The notes beneath the pieces are model-generated. The model ran no database searches and had not been told where the DNA came from. It was given only the letters and a program-made list of their open reading frames with translations. A stretch of 64,000 nt of DNA from a virus. The translations under genes were made by a program, and so were the position numbers. The stretch lies in the IMG/VR virus record IMGVR_UViG_3300032516_000014, positions 1-64,000 of that record, one strand, 5' to 3'. This document shows, piece by piece, positions 46,506 through 55,150 of this stretch (positions are counted from its first letter, which is position 1; every line of letters begins with the position of its first letter).

Positions 46506-47239
46506 GCCGCCCCCAGTCCGTAAAACGCGCGCACCGTCTGAAACCCAGCGTCCGACTTGATCCCGTGATACCACACCGCACCCCGGCCAACCAAAGACAC
46601 CAACAAATCCCGATCAAAAGTCGGGTGCCTCCAGTAGCTTCGGATCAGCTCCGTGTTCGCCCAGCCCCACGCCTCGAAGAACGGGGCCAGGGTAATGTCG
46701 AACCCCGCAAACTGCCACTTCGACCGATCCGCCAACCGCTCCAAGACTGCGCGCAAAAAGGGCTCCTCGCAACTCAGCATCGCGCTTCCGTTTATGTGCC
46801 GAGGATTCTCAATCAAGTGCCCCAACACGAAAACCCTCTTGCGCTCCCACTCTTCCAGCAGACGATCCGTCCACCCGCGCACCAAAGGAATGCTATCGGC
46901 CTCCGCCGGAAACACCGCCGCGTAGTCGCGCCTCTTGGGGCCTGACACCTGATAAATATGCGCGTAGGTCCACTGCAATACCGCCAACCAAACCCCCGTG
47001 CATCCACCAGGCCACCCTACCGCGCGCTGCCAGCCCCGCACGCTCGCCGTCCGAAACTTCCGCGACACGTAAGCTACCGTCGCTGGATCTGCCTCACAAT
47101 CGAACCGGGAGGCAAACAAAACCTCCGTGTTCTCGTTGAACAGCGGCTCCAGATCCGCCATGCACCGGGCCAGCTTCATCGCATGCTCCCGGTCGTCCGG
47201 GCAAAACTGCACTGCGACAAGCAGACGAGGAGCGCTCAT
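46502..47239 (-). CDS. Glycosyltransferase-like protein, tandem paralogue B, 245 aa
   Basis: A close paralogue of the following gene, with PAEADSIPLVRGWTD at the presumed DxD-type site and CEEPFLRAVLERL in the acceptor region. ATGA overlaps bind it to the HTH-glycosyltransferase upstream and to paralogue A downstream. Different spacer regions suggest different acceptors or sugars. No signal peptide, so it acts in the cytoplasm. Confidence 0.62.
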   Translation of the reverse strand: MSAPRLLVAVQFCPDDREHAMKLARCMADLEPLFNENTEVLFASRFDCEADPATVAYVSRKFRTASVRGWQRAVGWPGGCTGVWLAVLQWTYAHIYQVSGPKRRDYAAVFPAEADSIPLVRGWTDRLLEEWERKRVFVLGHLIENPRHINGSAMLSCEEPFLRAVLERLADRSKWQFAGFDITLAPFFEAWGWANTELIRSYWRHPTFDRDLLVSLVGRGAVWYHGIKSDAGFQTVRAFYGLGAA

Positions 47240-48258
47240 AACGACTTCGGCCCAAAACAATACGTGCCCAGGTGCCCGAGCACCAAGCCCATGTCGATAA
47301 ACGGCTGGTGCCCCGCCTGGGCGGCGCGAATACAGAAAGTCACATCCTCGCCTTGCCCCAGGTAATTCGAGGCCCGCGACTGCTTCTTCCCTCTCTCCAA
47401 CAATGCCAGCGCCTCAGCCACTCGCACTAGCGGGTCTTTCCTGTCGTCCTCCAGCACCCCCTTCGCCGCTGCGGCCGCTTGAACGAGGTCATGCTCTGAC
47501 GGTGTAAAGAAGTTCCACGCCTCGTCGCCCCCTCGCGGCGCAAGCTCTGGAAACTTCGCCTGGATGTCCTCATAAACCGACCGGTGCACCAACAGGCAGC
47601 CGGTCGCGATCCAGCGAGTCGGTTTCACCGTGTCATGCGGTCCCGACCGCGCAAAGGCCTCCTCCGACTGGTTCGCGATCCCCTCGCAATACATCGGCTT
47701 GCCTCCAACGTGCCGCCCAAAATACAATCCGCCCACCACGGTTTTGTTGTGTTTCTTCAAACGGTTGATCGCGTGCAACCCGGCAAACTGCTCCGGGAAA
47801 TTGAAACCCGTCACACTGTTGAACCAGGTAGCATTCCCCCACGGCAACACCATGTCGTCGTCGATCCAAAGGCTCCAATCAAAGCCGGATTCAAGAAACT
47901 GCGTGGCCAGCGTGTTCCGAGAATGGATGATGAACGCATCGCCGAAATTCAGCATGACCGACATCTTGGCCCGGTCCAACAGCGCTGCGATCGAAAAAGA
48001 AGTCAACGGATTCGTGGCCTTGTAAAAAGGCAACAGCAGGGCGACATCCTTGCTGTCCCAGTTAGCCCGCTCGTTCTGCACGAGCTCAGCCATCAGCGGC
48101 GCTTTCACCACCCGCTCAATCGCAGACAACGAAATCGGCTTGGAGCCATTCTTCCACTGCCGCAAGAGCAGCTCTGAAACGCCGAAGAACGCCGCCGCTT
48201 CAGCAGCGTCCGCCATCCCGTCAATCTTGCGAATGACGCAATCCGTGAGGTAAGACAT
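47236..48258 (-). CDS. GT2-like glycosyltransferase with N-terminal HTH-like segment
   Basis: A 340-residue protein. Residues 15-50 look like a helix-turn-helix (AAAFFGVSELLLRQWKNG, then SLSAIERV). The transferase part has FDWSLWIDDDMVLPWG near 130 (DxD-type Asp cluster), VVGGLYFGR, ATGCLLVHRSVYEDI and GQGEDVTFCIRAAQAGH near 305, the ED motif typical of GT2 enzymes. The start at 48258 lies five bases after the scaffold stop. A DNA-binding-like segment on a glycosyltransferase is odd; it may instead be a protein-docking helix bundle. Confidence 0.72.
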   Translation of the reverse strand: MSYLTDCVIRKIDGMADAAEAAAFFGVSELLLRQWKNGSKPISLSAIERVVKAPLMAELVQNERANWDSKDVALLLPFYKATNPLTSFSIAALLDRAKMSVMLNFGDAFIIHSRNTLATQFLESGFDWSLWIDDDMVLPWGNATWFNSVTGFNFPEQFAGLHAINRLKKHNKTVVGGLYFGRHVGGKPMYCEGIANQSEEAFARSGPHDTVKPTRWIATGCLLVHRSVYEDIQAKFPELAPRGGDEAWNFFTPSEHDLVQAAAAAKGVLEDDRKDPLVRVAEALALLERGKKQSRASNYLGQGEDVTFCIRAAQAGHQPFIDMGLVLGHLGTYCFGPKSL

Positions 48259-48262
48259 AGAC

Positions 48263-49543
48263 TTAGCTCCCGGTTTGCGACGCTCGCAGTGCGTCCAGGG
48301 CCGCATCCCCCCGCATCAGGATGCTCTGCCGAGGCGCGGGCGACTGCCCCGCTGGAGGAGCGTGCCCGGTTCGAGCCACCGAGGAAGACTTTTTGATCTT
48401 CTCCAGCTCCGTCTCCGCCTTGGTCGCACGCGCTTCCACTTCCTTGTAAGCCGCCGAAACGGCCTCCAGCTCCATCTTTCTGCGAAAGGCCTGCACAGTG
48501 CCCAGGATCAACAGCGCCTTCGTCTGCGGCGTGTTGTCGGTCAAGAAATCCTTGACCGCTCCCTGCATTTCGACGACGAACTTATTATGCTGCTCCGCAG
48601 AAACGCGCTCCTCCGGCTTTGCCGCTGCCGCTACCGCACGTGGCTTGAGCCATTCGAGCTGGGACAAATGCGCCTCCGTCGCCTTCTGCACGTCCGTCGC
48701 CCAGTGCGTGCGCTCCTGCTCCTGCACGTCCCTGCGCTGCTTCAGAAACACGTCGGCGTTCTGCTTCGCTTCTTCGAGCGCGCGCGCCTTCGCAATCCCC
48801 ACGCTCTCGATCTCGACCAACTTCGAGTCGATAAACCGTCGAGCTGCCGTTGGCAAGTGCTCCTGTAACGGGTCCCAATCCACCTTCGCCGGGCCGCCAA
48901 GATTCTTGATCTTGTCGATGTTCTCTTTCGACATCCCCACTTGCTCCAACTTCGTGTAAACCGCCTGCTCGGCGTCCACAACCTTCGTGTCAAAGTTAGT
49001 CTTGAAATAGTCGTCGGTTTGAACCAAGATAGTTTTCTCCAGCTTCGCCAGCCGGTCAAACTCCGCCTTCTGCTCCGGCGTCATGGCCTGGGAAGCCTTC
49101 GACTTCGCGTCCTCCAACGACTTCTGCGCCTCCGCGAGAGCTGCCTCCCGCTCTTGCAGCTTGGTCCGCGCAGCACTCTTCAGAGCCGCGAAACTTTCAG
49201 CAGTCTTGGGCTTGGTGTGCTGGGGCAATTGATACTCGTCCATCCAGTCAGGCGGTGATGCAGGAGGCGAACCCGGTGTAGGTGGGACAGGGGGAACGAC
49301 AGGAACGGGCGCCGTCGGAGGTTCGAGCGGAACGGGGGGCGCCGGAGGCGAGACTGGAACAACGGGCACTGGAGGTTCGGCCGGCTCGGGGAGTTCCACA
49401 GGCTCGACGGAAGGAGCGCCGCCGGCAGGGTCCGGCGTAACTTCGGCAAACAGCTTATCCAGCGCGTCGCCGCCACGACCGCTCTTGATGGAGGCCAGCG
49501 GAGTCGCAGTATTCGGATCAGGGGTTTTGACAGGATCAGGCAT
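48263..49543 (-). CDS. Scaffolding-like protein, 426 aa
   Basis: The N-terminal 100 residues are Pro/Val-rich and disordered. The middle is a long charged coiled coil (KLQEREAALAEAQKSLEDAKSK, later LEEAKQNADVFLKQRRDVQEQE). The C-terminus holds another helix (KEVEARATKAETELEKIKKS). Between portal and capsid genes this composition is that of a scaffolding protein that shapes the procapsid. No protease domain is seen. Only glycosyltransferase genes separate it from the capsid gene, which is unusual. Confidence 0.7.
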   Translation of the reverse strand: MPDPVKTPDPNTATPLASIKSGRGGDALDKLFAEVTPDPAGGAPSVEPVELPEPAEPPVPVVPVSPPAPPVPLEPPTAPVPVVPPVPPTPGSPPASPPDWMDEYQLPQHTKPKTAESFAALKSAARTKLQEREAALAEAQKSLEDAKSKASQAMTPEQKAEFDRLAKLEKTILVQTDDYFKTNFDTKVVDAEQAVYTKLEQVGMSKENIDKIKNLGGPAKVDWDPLQEHLPTAARRFIDSKLVEIESVGIAKARALEEAKQNADVFLKQRRDVQEQERTHWATDVQKATEAHLSQLEWLKPRAVAAAAKPEERVSAEQHNKFVVEMQGAVKDFLTDNTPQTKALLILGTVQAFRRKMELEAVSAAYKEVEARATKAETELEKIKKSSSVARTGHAPPAGQSPAPRQSILMRGDAALDALRASQTGS

Positions 49544-49561
49544 AGGCTTGACAGGTTAGAA

Positions 49562-49927
49562 TTAACTGGTCGGATTATCCGGGTGAGTAACAGCAACATC
49601 GGCTTCATCAGGCGATTGAGGCAACGTCGGCACTGGAGGAGGAGAAGGCCATTTCGAGTCGTCGTCGAGCGAAGCATACTGGATCGAGGTCTCCGGGGCC
49701 TTCGACTCTTCGACGGTGAGCGAAACCAGGTTCTCCAGGAAAAGCTCGTATCCCGCCACCACACCCGCGTTGGTGAGCCGGGAAGCGATCGAGCCCTGGC
49801 GCGTGAGGTCGGGCCGCATCGCGTGCGTATGCAACAGGGCTTCCTGAAGGACGGAGTTCTCAAGCAGCTCGCGTAACGCGATCGCTTTGTCGGAAGTCCA
49901 GAGCCCTAGTTTCTTGAAGACGATCAT
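49562..49927 (-). CDS. Hypothetical protein between portal and scaffold, 121 aa
   Basis: ATGA overlap with the portal gene fixes the start. The first 80 residues are helical (SDKAIALRELLENSVLQEALLH) and the last 40 are Pro/Asp-rich and disordered. Small helical proteins at this position can be head-completion or chaperone factors, but no family is recognised. Confidence 0.6.
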   Translation of the reverse strand: MIVFKKLGLWTSDKAIALRELLENSVLQEALLHTHAMRPDLTRQGSIASRLTNAGVVAGYELFLENLVSLTVEESKAPETSIQYASLDDDSKWPSPPPVPTLPQSPDEADVAVTHPDNPTS

Positions 49928-52065
49928 ACCTGCGCGGGAGCCAGAGGAACAGGTGGAACAGGCTGTCCCGGATTCATAGGTGAAGCAGGCTCCGGCGGCG
50001 CAAACGCTTCCGGTGTGCCAACCCCGGGCTCCTGGCCGGCTTGCTCCTGGGCTGCCATTGCTTTGATCTTCTGCACCGCCGCTTTCGCTTGCTGCACAGC
50101 CTGAATGTCCTCAGCAAACACGTTTTTGTCCGCGCCCTGAGACAAAGCAAACCCTAGATGCTGCTCCGCATGCGACAACAAAATTTCCAGCAGCGCAACC
50201 GCGTCAGGTTGTGTCATCGCTGCCGACACTGTCGCCGTAATCGCCTGCAACTGCACGTCCAGATGAATGCGATGATTATCCCGAGGAGACACCGGCACTT
50301 CCTGCCCGTGCACCATCAGGAAATTCTCAAGCTGCTGCATGCGCGCTTGCTCTGCCAACTCCGTCGGGTCTTCGTCCGGCAGCAAAATCTGGTCCGCAAA
50401 ATCCCCGCTAATCAAGGCCGAAACCTTCTCGCGTTCCAGTATCTTCTGATTGTAGAGCGGATTCGAGCGGCCCTCCTGGGCGATCACCACAATCTTCTGC
50501 CGCTGCAACTCCGTGAAGTCGGACACCGTGTTGATCGTCGGCTGATTCGCCAACATTTGCAACTCCTCCGGCGACATAACCTTCAACAACCGCTGCTGCA
50601 TCTGCTTCGCCGGCTCGTCATCCACTTGCTCCGAGCAAATCCGTTTCTGCATGATGCTCACCAGATCCGACATCTGGGTGAGAAACCGACCGATGATCGC
50701 GTCGGCCTTTTCGTCATCCCGGGCCGCGTAGAAGTCCACAGCAGCCTTCGTCACGCGCTCTCCCTGAAACACTTTAGGCGTGGTGCTGCCAGCAATCTGA
50801 TCGAGCAACCCCGTCAACCACGAGTCCATCGCGATGTAGGGGTCCACCGCGCCGTCAATCCTCTGCTGCGACACCTCGAAATTGTTCGACACAAGAATCG
50901 CATTGCCAAACACGTTCATGCGGAACTTGCGGAAATGCTTCTCGTCGCCGCGCAACACAAGCTTGCCCGCAAGCTGCAACCGATCGACGATCTCGTTGCG
51001 CGCACGGTCAAGGACGTTAGCCATCGCATAGACTTCGCGACCAATCCCCTTGCTGCCATGCAGGGTCCCATTGGCCTGCTGGAAACTGAAAAACGCCGCA
51101 ACGTCCGCCATCGACTCAAACCGGTCCGCCCGCCCAAACACCGGGTAGAACGCATTCGTTGCGTAAACCGAGTGACTCACCTTGCCCGTAACTTCCACCG
51201 CGAGCACATGCCAAAGCTCGATCACCGAAGCCCCCTGCATAAAACTTCCGAACAGCGACAGTTGCCGTTGCAAGTCCTCATATACGCGCGCCCAGTCCGC
51301 ATACTTGCTACGGATAGTCTGCGGAGAGGCCTCGTTGACCGCCTTCACGGCGTTCGGGATGTTCCAGCCTGCGTCATTCGCCGACTCGTGGTCCCTAATC
51401 CGGGCAAACAAATCATGAGGCAAAATCGTCTCTTTCAGCACCACAAGCTGCGCATACTCCGGGTTTTGCTTGGTCCCGATCGGGACGAAAAACTCATCTT
51501 GCCGAAACGCTTTCGGCCACCAGTCATACTCATCGAGACACGCGACTCCAGCAAACCCAAACAACGCGTTCTCCTGCGCAATCTCGGACACGAGGTTCTT
51601 CCACCCCTTGCGCCCCCGGATCAACTTCGTGATCTCCTCGCGAAAACGACGCGTTTTCTCCGTCGAGCCCTGGACATAGTCGGGCAACTGCGAACTGGTG
51701 AGAAACTTCACTTTGTCAAGCGCGTCGGCGAACCGCGGCGCCACCTTGTCGATCAACGTCGGCAGTGGCTTGGTCGAGAAATTCGCCTTCCACGAGAGGC
51801 CCTCCTGTTCCAGCAGTTCATCCTTCCACGGCTTCTCCGCGTCATACTTGCTCATGATCCGAGCCGCGATGATGTTACGCTGCCGGTTATCCTGCACGAG
51901 CTTGACGATGATCTGCGCCGCGACCGCTTGCGAGGGAACAGAGCGCTGCCGCGGCTGCATCGTCGCAGGATCGACCGCGGGACTCCTGATCATGCCCGCC
52001 TGGGCCGCATACTCGGAAATGTAGCTCTGCTCCAGACCTGTCGAATACGTGCTATCAGTTGCCAT
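49924..52065 (-). CDS. Portal protein (head-tail connector)
   Basis: A 713-residue protein, the size of podovirus connectors. The N-terminal region is helical. Central mixed part includes ENALFGFAGVACLDEYDWWPK and ILPHDLFARIRDHES. A long helical crown follows (EEPAKQMQQRLLKVMSPEELQMLA, AVQQAKAAVQKIKAMAAQEQAG), with a Pro-rich tail. Together with terminase upstream and scaffold downstream this fits the dodecameric portal through which DNA is packaged. No diagnostic short motif exists for this family, so the call relies on size, composition and order. Confidence 0.8.
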   Translation of the reverse strand: MATDSTYSTGLEQSYISEYAAQAGMIRSPAVDPATMQPRQRSVPSQAVAAQIIVKLVQDNRQRNIIAARIMSKYDAEKPWKDELLEQEGLSWKANFSTKPLPTLIDKVAPRFADALDKVKFLTSSQLPDYVQGSTEKTRRFREEITKLIRGRKGWKNLVSEIAQENALFGFAGVACLDEYDWWPKAFRQDEFFVPIGTKQNPEYAQLVVLKETILPHDLFARIRDHESANDAGWNIPNAVKAVNEASPQTIRSKYADWARVYEDLQRQLSLFGSFMQGASVIELWHVLAVEVTGKVSHSVYATNAFYPVFGRADRFESMADVAAFFSFQQANGTLHGSKGIGREVYAMANVLDRARNEIVDRLQLAGKLVLRGDEKHFRKFRMNVFGNAILVSNNFEVSQQRIDGAVDPYIAMDSWLTGLLDQIAGSTTPKVFQGERVTKAAVDFYAARDDEKADAIIGRFLTQMSDLVSIMQKRICSEQVDDEPAKQMQQRLLKVMSPEELQMLANQPTINTVSDFTELQRQKIVVIAQEGRSNPLYNQKILEREKVSALISGDFADQILLPDEDPTELAEQARMQQLENFLMVHGQEVPVSPRDNHRIHLDVQLQAITATVSAAMTQPDAVALLEILLSHAEQHLGFALSQGADKNVFAEDIQAVQQAKAAVQKIKAMAAQEQAGQEPGVGTPEAFAPPEPASPMNPGQPVPPVPLAPAQV

Positions 52066-52071
52066 AGAATC

Positions 52072-52350
52072 TCACTTCTTCTTGCGAAAGCGCGCCCAGG
52101 TCCACTTCGCGCGCTCCCAGTAACCGCGAGGACACCGCTCCGCCGAAAACAAAACCTTCACCGGCAACATGCACAAGCATACCTGGCATTGGGTGGTCTC
52201 CCACAAAAACTCGGAACACCGCACGCACCGCGCCGTTCGAGCCGATGAAACGTCATTCGGAACCGTGGTGTGCCCGTTGAAAATCCACCACAGGAAATTC
52301 AACATCCCGGCCTTCGCCGCATACCAAAACATGCGTGGCGCGACTTTCAT
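52072..52350 (-). CDS. Cys-rich small protein, 92 aa
   Basis: The start overlaps the upstream stop (ATGA). CVRCSEFLWETTQCQVCLC gives two paired cysteines around residue 45-60, a probable zinc knuckle. An N-terminal aromatic helix (FWYAAKAGMLNFLWWIF) could contact a membrane. The tail is very basic (WARFRKKK). It lies directly before the portal. Role unknown. Confidence 0.58.
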   Translation of the reverse strand: MKVAPRMFWYAAKAGMLNFLWWIFNGHTTVPNDVSSARTARCVRCSEFLWETTQCQVCLCMLPVKVLFSAERCPRGYWERAKWTWARFRKKK

Positions 52351-52931
52351 CGAGTCCAACAGTTCGCCGGCAAGAACGGGTATCCCATCGGGCGCCGTTC
52401 AAGCAACACCGAAACCCGCGTATCAGTGCCCAGTGCCCGGCAAGCCCGCAACGACTCCTGGCCGAGCTTCTTTCCCCGCTGCAAAATTCCCGAGATATTG
52501 TCGATCACCGAAGAGCACGTCGCACAGCTCTTGCCCAGGTCGGCTTGCTGCGGACACTTGGCGCACACCTCCACTCGCGCCCGAACTTCTTCGTCGCGAA
52601 TATAACTCAATCCGCCTTCGCCACTCTTTCGGAACGTAAACGCGAGCCATCCCGTCACCTTTCCATCCAGCGACGCATTCTCGGAAATCTTCGGCTGTTC
52701 GGCCGGCATCCCCTGTCCACAAAGCCCCGGATTGTTCGCACATAAGAAATCCGTCAACTGGTGTTCCAACGCAGTAAGTGCCTTGGGAGAAGTATCAAGC
52801 CGGCGCTGCACCCGATACTCAACCAGCTTGTTGAGCAGCCCGTCAAAGTCCCCGGCCGTAAACCGCACACCTTCAGCGTCGATGAAGAAATACCCATTGC
52901 AGGGGTAGATGTTCGGATTGATCCTGGCCAT
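52347..52931 (-). CDS. Cys-rich hypothetical protein, 194 aa
   Basis: Two halves: residues 1-70 are alpha/beta (NIYPCNGYFFIDAEGVRFTA, then LVEYRVQRRLDTSP). Residues 110-150 hold CAKCPQQADLGKSCATC, a zinc-binding four-Cys cluster. The region CRALGTDTRVSVLLERRP follows. It lies between terminase and portal, where a small-terminase or packaging factor could be expected, but similarity is not evident. Confidence 0.62.
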   Translation of the reverse strand: MARINPNIYPCNGYFFIDAEGVRFTAGDFDGLLNKLVEYRVQRRLDTSPKALTALEHQLTDFLCANNPGLCGQGMPAEQPKISENASLDGKVTGWLAFTFRKSGEGGLSYIRDEEVRARVEVCAKCPQQADLGKSCATCSSVIDNISGILQRGKKLGQESLRACRALGTDTRVSVLLERRPMGYPFLPANCWTR

Positions 52932-53026
52932 GAAAAAGAAGGAGCGGCGGAGTCGATCAAGTCATGCACGCCGGACTTACCGGCTGCTGATTGAGAACTT
53001 TTGGCTGCGCGCCGCTCATAAGTGAC

Positions 53027-53188
53027 TTAAAAGCGGCCCGAGGTGCACGTGCCCGTGCCCGACTTATGCGCGGACGACACCGGAAGTTGCTTCGGAAGTC
53101 GCAACGGCAAATTATGGACCGTGTTCGGAGGTCGCAACGGCAAAATGTGAATCGTGCCTTGACCAGACTTCGGAGAGGATGTGCTCAT
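53027..53188 (-). CDS. Possible small protein with internal 11-residue repeat, 53 aa
   Basis: ATG at 53188, no clear ribosome site. The frame includes TIHILPLRPPN and TVHNLPLRLPK, two related 11-residue units encoded by a tandem 33-bp repeat, and a tail rich in Ser/Thr/Gly. It is the only reasonable gene in the 329-base gap 52932-53260 between terminase and the next gene. The remaining bases show no strong hairpin. It could also be a non-coding repeat region. Confidence 0.35.
   Translation of the reverse strand: MSTSSPKSGQGTIHILPLRPPNTVHNLPLRLPKQLPVSSAHKSGTGTCTSGRF
53091..53156. repeat. Tandem 33-bp repeat, two diverged copies
   Basis: Units 53091-53123 and 53124-53156 share TTCGG(A/G)GTCGCAACGGC and a similar remainder ending CGTG. 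A shorter partial unit precedes them. Length is a multiple of three. Confidence 0.7.
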
Positions 53189-53260
53189 AATGGATTGGAA
53201 CTGTAAACCAAGTAAACTGTGCTTCGTCACGATACTCAATTGCCTTTTTCTGCGTTTTGG

Positions 53261-55150
53261 TCAAGCAATCCCCCAGTCCTCGCGCTCCAAACGGTTCGTG
53301 CAGTCGCATACCACGACCGGCTCTCCGTCGTCCAAACCCGGACCCGATTCCGTCGCCGGAAGCAGTTCGCCCTTCATGCTCAGACTCACCCCCGCCGCCA
53401 TTCGGATGCCGTGAACCAACAGCGTCACCGCGTCTGCTTCATTGGGGGAGGAGGCCATTTCCCGACTGCGGTAATCGTCCTTTTCCTCCACTTTGGCCAG
53501 CTTCCCCGGAGCGTATCTCCGCTTGCCAAGCTGCCGATACAACTCCGCCGTATCAATAGCCGGCGCCAACTTCACGAAATCAAACTCGATCCACTTTTTC
53601 AACGCAAACCAAAGCTCCGAGACAAGCTTCTGGTAAACCTCCTTCGGAGTCTGCTCGTCCTCCTCGAAAATCTTCTTCTCCGTCGCCGCCTCCGAGTAGT
53701 TGACGGCCATGATCTCTGGGCTCCAAATCTCCCGCAGCAAATCAACGACCCCCGCCCCGTGCCCCGTCTTGTCCAGCATGATGTGCCCCGGCTGCACGCC
53801 AAGCTGCAAAGAAAATTCCCGAACCTTCCGGGTCATGGCAACCGTCTCACCCTTCGGCAACTCGAAAATCGCCTCCACCTGCAACCCGTAGCGGGGCCTG
53901 GATCTACCCAAAGAATCCTGGAACATGGTCGTCGTGCCCTTGGGATGCTGAATTGAGGGAGGCAACTCGACGCCGACCGCGATACCGAACAGCCCGTGCG
54001 CATAGACCGCTGCATCGCCCCCGGTCAGCGCCAGATCCACCCCCGCGTAACCCGAAGGCCGCTCCGAGAAGATCAGCTTCCCCTTGAACCGATCAAGTAT
54101 CCCCTGCGGAATGACCGCGAAGTTCACGCCTTCGGGCGGATAACACCCCCGAGCCATCGTGAAATAGCCCGGCGTTCCGATCCCGCCCGCATTCGAGATC
54201 ACGTTTTGCAGCCCCTCAGCAGTCTGCAAGCCGGGGTAAATCACCTTTTTCTGCACCACGTTCGGGCATCGGTAGGCATCGAGCCGAACCACGTCCCAGC
54301 CGCGTTTACTCCGCCACTGCTCCGACTTCTCGATGTCGAAGCCAAGCTGCCAGCCTTGCTGAGGCTCCGCACGCTGGCCCGTGTTGCCGTTCATGTCGCG
54401 CGGGTTATAGGCACCGATGATCTTGAAGTTTTCCACCCCGTTCACGTTCGACACGGAGTTGTCGATGTCTTTCCACACCGCTAACGGCACCTCTTCGAGT
54501 TCATCCAGGAAGATAAACAGCCGAGACAGCGTCCCAAAAATAGGATGCTTGTGCTTCCGCGGTCGGTTGTGGAATCCCTGCAACCTGCCGGCGGCTTTGG
54601 TCTTACCGATCGGAATCACCACCCCCGAGATCGAGGAAAACCGCTGCCTGGTGTTGAGCCCGATGAAGAGCTGCTGGATCGTGCCGGGCAACGGCAAAGA
54701 CGATTCCCGATGCAAATCCACCAGATGAGAAAACAAGTTGTCTTCAAGATGCTGCTCGGAGGGACCGATCAGCTTCACCGAGGTATTCTCCGGGTCCCGC
54801 ACCCACTCCAACAACAGCCGGCCCCCGATTGAATACGACTTCCCCAGGGAAGCCGCGCCCATGATCAGCATCAGCGCCGACCGGTCGAACGTGCGCCAAA
54901 GCAACTTCGTGCCCGGGGCGTCCGTGGTGAACTTCGCCTCATCCCACAACAAGCGCGCAGCTTGATCAGTCCGCTCGTGGTCCAGGCACCACTGCAAGAG
55001 CGAGTAAAGCAACGGCATCGCCTCTTCGGCAACCCGCGGAAGACGATCCAGCTTAGAAAACGCCGCGATATGCTGGCCAGCTTTGACATAGCTCTTCGTG
55101 CGCAACTCGTGCGCAACTTCCGCAATCAATGTATCCCGGGCGTCACTCAT
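53261..55150 (-). CDS. terL: Terminase large subunit
   Basis: A 629-residue packaging motor. ATPase Walker A is MGAASLGKSYS (Lys104) and Walker B is LFIFLDELEEV (Asp216, Glu217). The C-terminal RNase H-like nuclease has GYAGVDLALTGGDAA (Asp372), then MLDKTGHG near 470, and SSPNEADAV as the last acidic site near 590. It cuts and translocates DNA into the procapsid through the portal encoded downstream. The start at 55150 overlaps the preceding glycosyltransferase by eight bases; an earlier in-frame start would overlap more. No obvious small terminase gene adjoins it. Confidence 0.92.
   Translation of the reverse strand: MSDARDTLIAEVAHELRTKSYVKAGQHIAAFSKLDRLPRVAEEAMPLLYSLLQWCLDHERTDQAARLLWDEAKFTTDAPGTKLLWRTFDRSALMLIMGAASLGKSYSIGGRLLLEWVRDPENTSVKLIGPSEQHLEDNLFSHLVDLHRESSLPLPGTIQQLFIGLNTRQRFSSISGVVIPIGKTKAAGRLQGFHNRPRKHKHPIFGTLSRLFIFLDELEEVPLAVWKDIDNSVSNVNGVENFKIIGAYNPRDMNGNTGQRAEPQQGWQLGFDIEKSEQWRSKRGWDVVRLDAYRCPNVVQKKVIYPGLQTAEGLQNVISNAGGIGTPGYFTMARGCYPPEGVNFAVIPQGILDRFKGKLIFSERPSGYAGVDLALTGGDAAVYAHGLFGIAVGVELPPSIQHPKGTTTMFQDSLGRSRPRYGLQVEAIFELPKGETVAMTRKVREFSLQLGVQPGHIMLDKTGHGAGVVDLLREIWSPEIMAVNYSEAATEKKIFEEDEQTPKEVYQKLVSELWFALKKWIEFDFVKLAPAIDTAELYRQLGKRRYAPGKLAKVEEKDDYRSREMASSPNEADAVTLLVHGIRMAAGVSLSMKGELLPATESGPGLDDGEPVVVCDCTNRLEREDWGIA

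Noticed and set aside
50158-52248. 696-codon open frame on the plus strand
   Set aside because: It is the complement of the portal gene, with Arg/His/Leu-rich shadow composition. The portal frame has coupling junctions and sensible protein composition.
52932-53026. 20-codon frame MSGAQPKVLNQQ...
   Set aside because: Too short and without ribosome site or coupling to call a gene.
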